Source: Atopobium sp.
Lineage (GTDB): Bacteria > Actinomycetota > Coriobacteriia > Coriobacteriales > Atopobiaceae
Assembly (NCBI GenBank): GCA_015259105.1
Contig: JABZGZ010000071.1
Coordinates: 1-5,520, forward strand
DNA length: 5,520 nt
Direction of reading: 5' to 3'
Both the position numbers and the translations under genes were made by a program. The notes under the pieces were generated by a model. That model saw nothing but the letters and a program-made list of their open reading frames with translations. It was not told the origin of the DNA and did no database searches. This document shows positions 1 to 5,520 of this stretch, piece after piece (the stretch's first letter is position 1; every line of letters begins with the position of its first letter).

Positions 1-28
1 CTGCTAACGATGCATTTAACTCTGCCAT
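1..28 (-). CDS. Start of an unidentified minus-strand gene (first nine codons)
   Basis: An ATG at 26-28 opens a frame reading MAELNASLA to the window edge. Support comes from the strong ribosome binding site at 34-38, an in-frame TAG six codons upstream that blocks extension of the frame, and the position after a terminator and an AT-rich promoter-like region on the same strand as all other genes. Nine residues are too few to identify the product. A GTG two codons upstream is an alternative start, but it overlaps the Shine-Dalgarno sequence. Confidence 0.6.
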
Positions 29-213
29 GCTCACCCCCGCGCTAATCTATGAAATCTACGCATTTTATAGATTTGTTATCCATCAATGCTCGTAGTTGAT
101 AGTAACTAAGATAAACCATTACAAGGTAAAACACGGTAACAAACACTCAATATGACTTTCACCGATAAAAAACGACCGTACGCGTTATTTTTTGTTTTTA
201 CCGATTTTTGTTA
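29..213 (-). other. AT-rich intergenic region, probable promoter and leader of the left-edge gene
   Basis: No gene is supported here on either strand. If transcription starts at the TATAAT at 214-219, this would be a 5' leader of about 180 bases. I do not recognise any riboswitch or T-box consensus in it. It does contain a perfect short inverted repeat (minus strand AAATCTA, nine bases, TAGATTT; 52-74) and an overlapping alternative pairing (AATCTAT at 67-73 with ATAGATT at 44-50), both just upstream of the Shine-Dalgarno sequence. Confidence 0.5.
34..38 (-). promoter_or_regulatory. Shine-Dalgarno sequence of the left-edge gene
   Basis: GGGGGTGAGC precedes an ATG on the minus strand. The GGGGGTGA part pairs with the anti-Shine-Dalgarno consensus apart from one A-to-G change that still allows a G-U pair. 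The five-base spacing (TGAGC) is the same as for the dehydrogenase gene. Confidence 0.65.
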
Positions 214-219
214 ATTATA
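214..219 (-). promoter_or_regulatory. Candidate -10 element for the left-edge gene
   Basis: A perfect TATAAT on the minus strand lies just downstream of the terminator and about 190 bases before the ATG of the left-edge gene. There is no good -35: TTGCAA (229-234 region) is only 11 bases away, and at 16-17 bases the hexamers (TTTAGT or TTTTAG) are weak. There is no extended TGN motif. Other weaker promoter-like pairs exist closer to the gene, for example TTGTAA and TATCAA 17 bases apart in the leader. The surrounding DNA is AT-rich, so chance matches are likely. Confidence 0.3.
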
Positions 220-235
220 GTGAATAAAAATTGCA

Positions 236-275
236 ACTAAAAGAAATGGCAGCTTATCCAAATAAACTGCCATTT
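236..275 (-). terminator. Intrinsic (rho-independent) terminator after the dehydrogenase gene
   Basis: On the minus strand AAATGGCAG (267-275) pairs with CTGCCATTT (244-252). The pairing continues inward as TTTAT (262-266) with ATAAG (253-257), leaving the tetraloop TTGG (258-261). That gives a 14-bp stem with one G-U wobble, followed by CTTTTAG, so that with the stem foot the 3' side reads ATTTCTTTTAG. The wobble pair (253/266) would be a C-A mismatch in a plus-strand transcript and the plus side lacks a comparable immediate T run, so the structure acts on minus-strand transcription. It lies about 95 bases past the dehydrogenase stop. Confidence 0.82.
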
Positions 276-368
276 GATACATAAACTTTTTATATAACCG
301 TGAAGCGACTTAAGAAAGCTGGCTCCTACAAGTCCTCTTCCTACAGTGATTCTTCAGGTTACTTGCAA
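276..368 (-). other. Gene-free 3' untranslated stretch between dehydrogenase stop and terminator
   Basis: The 93 bases between the dehydrogenase stop and the terminator hairpin contain no supported ORF on either strand and no tRNA-like cloverleaf. The only pattern seen is TGTAGGA occurring twice, 15 bases apart (324-330 and 339-345 on the minus strand), which may be chance. Confidence 0.5.
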
Positions 369-1595
369 CTACATCTTGCGTGGTACAGCCGTCTCAGCTG
401 AAGGAGCATGTGCAGCAATTACGTCAAGAGCCACTGCCTCTTGGTCCTTCTCGCCAGAAGCAACTGCCCTACCGTATGCGTCGGTATCAAGAATTGCCTG
501 GCGGAAGCGATCAGTTGTAAATCCATAAGGAGCACGACCCCACTCGTTGGTCTTCTGAGCTCGCTCAACAATGATGTCCAAATCAGCGTCAACTGATTCT
601 GGAGTAATGTCCAGATCGGCCAAGGTGGTTGGGAGACCAAGCTTTCTATTAAGCGCCACCTGATCCTCAAGTGCCTTAAGGTTGCCGTCAAAGGCATAAA
701 GGACGCAGGTACCAAAGGAAACAACCTCACCATGAAGGTGCTTCTCGCCACGCTCGCCCAGAGCAGTAAAGGCATTGTAGAAGGCATGAGCGGTTGAGGA
801 ATTGAAGTAATACGCGCCGCGCTCAGCACCAATGTTGGTGGTCATGTTAGACACAACACCAGCGGTAATGATGATGTTAAGAACAACGTTTTCAAATGCT
901 TCAGAAACAATACCAGCGCGCTTATCTGCCAGTGCCTGCTCCGCATTGTCAAACAGAGGCTCAATGCAGGCACCTGCGGCAAGAGCTCGTCCCATAAGAG
1001 GGCTGTGGAGCAGCTCAACTTCTCTGGAAGAAAGTTCAACCTCGGGGCCCTTAGAGAAGGCATCGCCAATTCCTGCCCAGAAGTACTCATCAGGGCTCTC
1101 TGCAATAATCTGCGTATCAATAAAGGTATGAACAGGAAGCTCAGCAGGAATGAAGTACGTATCTGCAGAACCGTCTTCTTTATAGAAAACAGCAATTCTT
1201 GTTACAGGAGCGCAGTTAGAAGCAAGTGTTGGGAAGGTAAAGCATGGCTTGTCCAGGATGGTTGCAATCTCTTTACCCTCATCAATTGCACGACCACCAC
1301 CAACAAGGAAGAGCATATCAGCAGCAATAACCTCAGGCATTGCTGCAATTCTCTTGGCATTTGCGTGCGTAGAGTTGGTGCCGTAAGAAATCCAAGAAGA
1401 GATAGAAACCTCAGAACCCGCAAGTGCAGCCTCAAGCTTTGGACGTGCCTTCTCCATTGCAGTTGGTCCACCAATGACTACTGCATTTTTGCCAAAGCGC
1501 TTAACAATGTGCAGTACTGACTTATAAGCATCAACACCAATGGTGTATGAAGGCAGATACTCCGTAAATGTTCCGCGAGATTCCATCTTTTCCAT
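369..1595 (-). CDS. Iron-containing alcohol dehydrogenase / glycerol dehydrogenase-like family protein
   Basis: This 408-residue NAD(P)-dependent, metal-dependent oxidoreductase belongs to the GldA/YbdH branch of the iron-containing alcohol dehydrogenase superfamily. The N-terminal half is the nucleotide-binding domain with GGGRAIDEGK at 99-108 (family pattern GGG-x2-D-x2-K) and FPTLASNCAP at 121-130. The C-terminal helical domain holds the metal ligands: D178 in AGIGDAF, H270 in NSSTAHAF and H288 in HLHGEVVSFG, the last two 18 residues apart as in glycerol dehydrogenase. At the position where glycerol dehydrogenases have Asp in a TDAPTS-type motif, this protein has Cys (SNCAPVT), as in E. 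coli YbdH (hydroxycarboxylate dehydrogenase). The substrate may therefore be a hydroxy/oxo acid rather than glycerol; that is inference. An upstream in-frame TTG (1605-1607) would add four residues, but it overlaps the GGAGG at 1601-1605, so the ATG at 1593-1595 is preferred. A polar tail of about 15 residues (APSAETAVPRKM) ends the protein. Confidence 0.9.
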   Translation of the reverse strand: MEKMESRGTFTEYLPSYTIGVDAYKSVLHIVKRFGKNAVVIGGPTAMEKARPKLEAALAGSEVSISSWISYGTNSTHANAKRIAAMPEVIAADMLFLVGGGRAIDEGKEIATILDKPCFTFPTLASNCAPVTRIAVFYKEDGSADTYFIPAELPVHTFIDTQIIAESPDEYFWAGIGDAFSKGPEVELSSREVELLHSPLMGRALAAGACIEPLFDNAEQALADKRAGIVSEAFENVVLNIIITAGVVSNMTTNIGAERGAYYFNSSTAHAFYNAFTALGERGEKHLHGEVVSFGTCVLYAFDGNLKALEDQVALNRKLGLPTTLADLDITPESVDADLDIIVERAQKTNEWGRAPYGFTTDRFRQAILDTDAYGRAVASGEKDQEAVALDVIAAHAPSAETAVPRKM

Positions 1596-1600
1596 AGCGT

Positions 1601-1605
1601 CCTCC
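1601..1605 (-). promoter_or_regulatory. Shine-Dalgarno sequence of the dehydrogenase gene
   Basis: A perfect GGAGG is followed by the five-base spacer ACGCT and then ATG at 1593-1595. This decides the start, because the alternative TTG codon overlaps the GGAGG itself and has no ribosome binding site at a workable distance. Confidence 0.85.
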
Positions 1606-1646
1606 AAAACCTATATCAGAAAAGCGAGAATATAACTTTAACTGAA

Positions 1647-2393
1647 TTAGTTATGTTTTTGCAGCATAAATCCTTGAACTAGCGTTTCCTCTGCCTCTTT
1701 ATAGGCTGACGAGAAAAACTCTGTATCAAGCATTTGATACTGCGGAGAGCTCACACTATTCTGGCGATTCTCCTCCGCAATGCGCTGTATAACCTGAAGT
1801 GTTTGCTCAACATCTGAATGCGTAAACCCATACTGTGGATGAGCCGCGGCAACTGCAAAGAGCTCATCAGATGCTTCTGGCAGACGACTCATATCAAGCG
1901 AGCGCCCGTAAATATCAAAATCTGCTTGCTTACGAATACGTGCATCTTCTCCTGTTGGAATATGATGAGCACGCAAAAATGCACGTGTATGAGTGTTATA
2001 CACATGGTCGCAAACAAGGTGGCACCAAATGCCCACGATAAGCTCTCTGAGCTGGCGCTGATCTACTAAACCGCACTGCTCAGCTGAGCAATAATTCACA
2101 TTTGGCTGGATGAAGTCAGTCTGTAGCAGATATTCGGCTGGGTTAAGACCATCCATAAAATTACGCTGATAGCGCTTATAACTTGGAATAGGCAAACTTC
2201 CTGGGTATGACTGATGGCTTCGACCGTATCTCACCTTGTGAGAATAGTCTGGAACCATAAAGCCAATGTGCACATCAGGAGCAACGTTTCCAAGCAGAAA
2301 TGCATCAGGGTAGTGAATATCTACACCCAAGCAACCGGCTCCTTTCTCAAGGAGCCGGTCAGCATGAGCAATATGTACGTTCCAACTTGGCAC
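1647..2393 (-). CDS. Zinc-dependent phospholipase C family protein, cytoplasmic type
   Basis: This 248-residue protein resembles the small zinc-dependent phospholipase C / S1-P1 nuclease-like proteins common in Firmicutes and Actinobacteria. Family-like elements are the very N-terminal PSWNVHIAH (W4, H7, H10), GNVAPD (35-40), a His-rich stretch with DYSHKVRYGRSH (49-60), and a helix LIVGIWCHLVCDHVYN (118-133) with H125 and D129 in the H-x3-D arrangement that usually binds zinc. No signal peptide or membrane segment is seen, so it is probably intracellular; substrate and role are unknown. The frame stays open upstream to 2606, but those 71 residues overlap pheT and look like antisense-of-frame sequence. 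A GTG at 2391-2393, read as Met, gives the typical MPSWN start and is preceded by GCAGG 8 bases upstream. It starts 13 bases after the pheT stop, which implies cotranscription. Family assignment is fairly firm; enzymatic activity is inferred only. Confidence 0.85.
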   Translation of the reverse strand: MPSWNVHIAHADRLLEKGAGCLGVDIHYPDAFLLGNVAPDVHIGFMVPDYSHKVRYGRSHQSYPGSLPIPSYKRYQRNFMDGLNPAEYLLQTDFIQPNVNYCSAEQCGLVDQRQLRELIVGIWCHLVCDHVYNTHTRAFLRAHHIPTGEDARIRKQADFDIYGRSLDMSRLPEASDELFAVAAAHPQYGFTHSDVEQTLQVIQRIAEENRQNSVSSPQYQMLDTEFFSSAYKEAEETLVQGFMLQKHN

Positions 2394-2406
2394 TACAATT
2401 ACCTGC

Positions 2407-4866
2407 TTATCCGCGAATTTCTCCGCCGGTAGAACGAAGAACCTTCTCCACAAGCTTTGTGTGGGTCTTCTCGACCTCTTCTGAAGTAAGCGTTCTATCG
2501 TCCGCACGATATGTGAGCGAGAAGGCCATAGACTTCTTGCCTTCACCAACACGCAGGGCATCGCGGTACACGTCAAAGAGTCTGATGTCGCAGAGGAGCT
2601 TGCCACCAGCAGACTTCAAACGCTGAACCAACTGCTCAGCAGTAACGCTCTCGTCAACAACAATTGCCAGGTCAATGGAGATGCCTGGGTAGGTTGGAGG
2701 CTCAACAATAGGAAGGTCTTTCTGAGAAAGACGCAAGAGCGACGCAACAGAAATCTCAAAGGCAATGACTGGAACCTCAATGTCAAAGTTCTGGAGCGAC
2801 AAAGGATGAATGTTTCCAACCCAACCGATTGTCTCGCTACCTGCAAGAATCTCAGCAGCGCGACCAGGCTGCAGCCAACCGTATTGCTCTGGCTCAGCTA
2901 CACGGAAACGAACCTTAGGGATGCGAAGTGCCTCAAGCAGACCCTCAACAATACCCTTGGCGTCAAAGAAATCGTAGGCTGGATACTTGGCGTTCCATGC
3001 ATCATCTGCTGGACGTCCAACTAACACGCCACAGACATAGCTTGGCTCATCTGGCTGGCTCTTATCCTTATGTCCAAAAAGCACGCGGCCCAGCTCATAC
3101 ATGGCAATATTAGAGACACCGTGAGCAAGGTTGTATGCAATAGAGCGCAGAAGGCCTGGAACAATGGAGCGACGCATCTCAGACTGGTCAGCAACAAGTG
3201 GGCTCATAACCTTTACCGGAACGCCTCTTCCCTCTTCGCTCATACCAAGCTTAGAGAGGTCATCTGGACTTGCAAACAAATATGACTTTGTCTCGTTGAG
3301 GCCAAGGGAGCGCAGCGTACGGCCAATCTTTCTAATCTGACGCTGATCTGAAGTCAAACCGCCTGCATGGTTTCTAGCAGCAGGAAGCGTAGCCTCAATA
3401 TCACCTTCACCCCACAGGCGAACAATCTCCTCAATAAGGTCAACCTCACGCGTAAGGTCTGGGCGGTTTGTAGGAGCAATAACGCTCAGCTCTCCGTTGT
3501 CTGCTGGAGCAACCTTGCAGCCAAGGCGCGTAAGGCGAGAAACCATAAACTCTTCTGGAATTTGAGCACCTGCAAGGGCGCAGACGCGCTCTGGGCGAAG
3601 CGTAATAGTTACTGCTTCTTTTACCTTTGGATATACATCAACAATACCAGGGCAAACCTCAGCACCACAGCATTCCTCAAAGAGTGCGGCTGCAATATCT
3701 GCAACAGACGCGCAACTGTTTGGATCCACAATACGCTCGTAACGAATAGAAGCCTCGCTCATCAAATCAAGGTTTCTGCTGGTACGGCTAATGTGGCCAT
3801 TATCAAAGACAGCGGATTCCAAAAGGACATCAACGGTATTCTCGGTAATCTCAGAGTCAAGACCACCCATAACACCAGCAAGTGCAATAGGAGTCTTACC
3901 GTTATCTGTGATGACCGTCATATCGGACGTGAGCTCGCGGTCTTCTCCGTCAAGCGTTACAATGTGCTCACCATCTTCTGCAGCACGAACCACAATGTGG
4001 TACTTGCCATCTTCCTTGGTAAGTTTTCCGAGGTCAAAAGCATGCAGAGGCTGGCCGGTCAGGTACATCACGTAGTTAGTAACATCAACAACGTTGTTGA
4101 TTGAGCGGCCACCACAAGCCGTAACGCGACGAGCAAGCCACTCAGGGCTTGGGCCAATCTTGACGTTACGAACCACGCGAGCGGTGTACCTTGAGCAGAG
4201 CTCAGGATCAGCAATAGCAACATCAACCTGCTCAGATGCATCTGCACCAGACTCAGACGTGACACGTGGAAGCTCAATGTGGGTGTCAGTATCATAGATT
4301 GCAGAAACCTCAACAGCCATACCAGTCATAGAAAGGCAGTCGGGGCGGTTAGGGGTAATCTCGCAATCAAGAACTACATCAGACATGCCCAGGTAATCCG
4401 TAAGAGGTACACCAATTGGAGCGTCCTCGGGAAGAATCATAATGCCGCTCTGGTCATCGCCAAGACCAAGCTCGCGAGAAGAGCAGTTCATGCCGCAAGA
4501 CTCAACGCCACGCAGCTTGGACTTTTTAATCTTAAAGTCTCCAGGAAGTACCGCACCGATCATTGCGGTAACAATGTGGTCTCCCTGATTAAAGTTCTGA
4601 GCACCGCAAACAATCTGTAGAGGAACAGGATTTCCGTCCTTATCTACATTGTTATTGCCCACGTCAACCAGGGTAACATACATGTGATCAGAATCAGGAT
4701 GAGGCTCTTTGCTTACAACCTGAGCAGTAACAACATGGTCAAGATTTGCGCCGACACGCTCTATAGCCTCAACCTCAGTACCAGTGCGCACAAACTCGCG
4801 CTCAAGGTCTTTTGGGTCCTGAGGAAGATCAACGAGCGTCTTCAGCCATTCATAAGATACACGCAT
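2407..4866 (-). CDS. pheT: Phenylalanine--tRNA ligase beta subunit
   Basis: This 819-residue protein is the complete beta subunit, which partners PheS, binds tRNA-Phe and hydrolyses mischarged Tyr-tRNA-Phe. The length is typical of bacterial PheT. Seen in order: the N-terminal MRVSYEWLKTLVDLP; an OB-fold tRNA-binding domain at about 40-155 (HPDSDHMYVTLVDVG, IVCGAQNF, LRGVESCGMNCSSRELGL); the B3/B4 editing domain at about 210-400 (NNVVDVTNYVM, GQPLHAFDL, ALAGVMGG, RTSRNLDLMSEASIRYER); the B5 domain at about 405-490 (RLTRLGCKV, PTNRPDLTREVDLIEEIVRL); the catalytic-like core at about 500-710 (NPL-type segment MSPLVADQSEMRRS, GWVGNIHPL); and the ferredoxin-fold anticodon-binding domain from about 724 (YPGISIDLAIVVDES, LFDVYR, GEGKKSMAFSLTYR, DRTLTSEEVE), ending EIRG. 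The ATG is preceded by AAAGG with a 7-base spacer (4867-4878), which supports the start. There is no frameshift. The gene lies 30 bases after pheS and 13 bases before the next gene. Confidence 0.98.
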   Translation of the reverse strand: MRVSYEWLKTLVDLPQDPKDLEREFVRTGTEVEAIERVGANLDHVVTAQVVSKEPHPDSDHMYVTLVDVGNNNVDKDGNPVPLQIVCGAQNFNQGDHIVTAMIGAVLPGDFKIKKSKLRGVESCGMNCSSRELGLGDDQSGIMILPEDAPIGVPLTDYLGMSDVVLDCEITPNRPDCLSMTGMAVEVSAIYDTDTHIELPRVTSESGADASEQVDVAIADPELCSRYTARVVRNVKIGPSPEWLARRVTACGGRSINNVVDVTNYVMYLTGQPLHAFDLGKLTKEDGKYHIVVRAAEDGEHIVTLDGEDRELTSDMTVITDNGKTPIALAGVMGGLDSEITENTVDVLLESAVFDNGHISRTSRNLDLMSEASIRYERIVDPNSCASVADIAAALFEECCGAEVCPGIVDVYPKVKEAVTITLRPERVCALAGAQIPEEFMVSRLTRLGCKVAPADNGELSVIAPTNRPDLTREVDLIEEIVRLWGEGDIEATLPAARNHAGGLTSDQRQIRKIGRTLRSLGLNETKSYLFASPDDLSKLGMSEEGRGVPVKVMSPLVADQSEMRRSIVPGLLRSIAYNLAHGVSNIAMYELGRVLFGHKDKSQPDEPSYVCGVLVGRPADDAWNAKYPAYDFFDAKGIVEGLLEALRIPKVRFRVAEPEQYGWLQPGRAAEILAGSETIGWVGNIHPLSLQNFDIEVPVIAFEISVASLLRLSQKDLPIVEPPTYPGISIDLAIVVDESVTAEQLVQRLKSAGGKLLCDIRLFDVYRDALRVGEGKKSMAFSLTYRADDRTLTSEEVEKTHTKLVEKVLRSTGGEIRG

Positions 4867-4896
4867 GTGATTGCCTTTCTAATAAGACGCCGATGA

Positions 4897-5520
4897 TTAG
4901 AACTGACGCAGAACTCTCTGGTCACCAGAGATGAGCATGCGCAGGTCAGGAAGGTCATAACGAAGCGCTGCAACACGCTCAACACCAATGCCAAAGGCAA
5001 AGCCGGTGTACTTCTCGGAATCAATACCGCAGTACTTGAAGACGTTAGGATCAACCATGCCACAGCCAAGAATCTCAAGCCAACCGGTATTCTTGCAGAA
5101 GCGGCAGCCCTCGCCGTGGCAGACGCCACAAGAAACATCTACCTCGCAGCTTGGCTCGGTGAATGGGAAGAAGTGAGGACGATAACGGGTAGCGCGGTCC
5201 TTACCAAAAATCTCACGAGTAAAGTGATCAAGGGTACCCTTGAGGTCACCAAAGGTGATTCCCTCATCAACAACAAGGCCTTCCATCTGCGTAAACTGTG
5301 GCAGGTGGTTAGCATCTGCAGTGTCAGGACGGAATACCGTACCAGGACAAATCATGTAGATAGGAGGCTCTTTTGTCTCCATGGTATGCACCTGAACGCC
5401 AGAGGTCTGCGTACGAAGAAGAACGTCAGACTCACCCAGTACGTGCGATTCCTTTCCTTCTGGTGCATTGTCTACTACGTAGAACGTATCCTTACCAGAA
5501 CGGCTTGGGTGATCTTCAGG
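4897..5520 (-). CDS. pheS: Phenylalanine--tRNA ligase alpha subunit, C-terminal 207 residues (5' end outside window)
   Basis: This is the catalytic subunit of the (alpha-beta)2 phenylalanyl-tRNA synthetase, a cytoplasmic class II enzyme that activates phenylalanine with ATP and charges tRNA-Phe. The frame is open to the right edge, so the N-terminal coiled coil and the start lie outside. The visible part begins in the motif 1 region (DHPSRSGKDTFY, fragment residues 3-14). It continues through LLRTQTSGVQ (34-43), motif 2 around FRP..NHLPQFTQMEGLVVD (63-85), FPFTEPSCEVDV (118-129), GWLEILGCGMVDPNV (146-160) and motif 3 GFAFGIGVERVAALRY (173-188). It ends in DLRMLISGDQRVLRQF and TAA, as expected for the family. 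Between FTEPSCEVDV and the GWLEI strand sits a Cys-x2-Cys-x4-Cys-x2-Cys cluster (C131, C134, C139, C142) that the E. coli enzyme lacks. The stop is 30 bases upstream of pheT, the usual pheST arrangement. Identification is secure. Confidence 0.97.
   Translation of the reverse strand, partial: PEDHPSRSGKDTFYVVDNAPEGKESHVLGESDVLLRTQTSGVQVHTMETKEPPIYMICPGTVFRPDTADANHLPQFTQMEGLVVDEGITFGDLKGTLDHFTREIFGKDRATRYRPHFFPFTEPSCEVDVSCGVCHGEGCRFCKNTGWLEILGCGMVDPNVFKYCGIDSEKYTGFAFGIGVERVAALRYDLPDLRMLISGDQRVLRQF

Noticed and set aside
161..210. Repeated ACCGAT next to A/T runs, and a CGTACG palindrome at 177-182
   Set aside because: The repeats are too short, and lack symmetrical spacing, to support an operator; similar matches are expected by chance in AT-rich sequence.
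76..262. DnaA-box-like sequences TTATCCATC and TTATCCAAA
   Set aside because: Only two imperfect copies lie far apart in AT-rich DNA, one of them within the terminator loop and stem. There is no origin-type cluster and no dnaA or dnaN nearby.
276..368. Possible tRNA or small RNA gene after the dehydrogenase
   Set aside because: No acceptor/T-arm pattern or independent promoter was found; the stretch is best read as a 3' untranslated region.
309..371. Frame-shifted continuation of the dehydrogenase past its stop (about 20 codons open in another frame)
   Set aside because: The protein is already full length with all catalytic elements, and the extra residues show no family resemblance.
2394..2606. 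Upstream extension of the phospholipase-like gene by 71 residues
   Set aside because: It overlaps the end of pheT in another frame, has Arg/Ser-rich low-quality sequence and is not expected for the family, whose N-terminus begins at the PSWN motif.
3367..4104. A 245-codon plus-strand open frame opposite pheT
   Set aside because: It lies entirely antisense to the well-conserved pheT coding sequence, has no recognisable domain and reads like a shadow frame created by pheT codon usage.

Overview
The window reads as bacterial chromosome of moderate GC, with every recognisable gene on the minus strand. In transcription order (high to low coordinates) it holds the 3' part of pheS, complete pheT, a small gene of the zinc-dependent phospholipase C family, a complete iron-containing alcohol dehydrogenase family gene, a strong intrinsic terminator, and, at the left edge, the first nine codons of a further minus-strand gene. 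The character of the PheS/PheT pair (actinobacterial-style PheT C-terminus, moderate GC, Cys-rich insert in PheS) and of the neighbours would fit a moderate-GC member of the Coriobacteriia (Atopobium/Lancefieldella/Olsenella type). That assignment is inference from familiarity and not proven by the sequence.

Region 2407-5520 is the phenylalanyl-tRNA synthetase operon. PheS carries the catalytic site and PheT the tRNA-binding, editing and anticodon-binding parts of the (alpha-beta)2 enzyme. The phospholipase-like gene (1647-2393) starts 13 bases after the pheT stop, so it is almost certainly cotranscribed with it, although no functional link to aminoacylation is evident. The dehydrogenase gene (369-1595) follows after 51 bases with no obvious terminator and no convincing promoter between, so it may be the last gene of the same transcript. 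A 14-bp hairpin with a tetraloop and a U-rich tail at 236-275 ends that transcript about 95 bases past the dehydrogenase stop.

Region 29-235 is AT-rich and gene-free. It looks like the promoter and long leader of the next minus-strand gene, whose ATG at 26-28 has a good Shine-Dalgarno sequence. Nothing in the window amounts to a clearly new biological system. The points most worth a second look are the undefined substrate of the dehydrogenase, the phospholipase-like protein tied to pheST, and the leader of the truncated left-edge gene.
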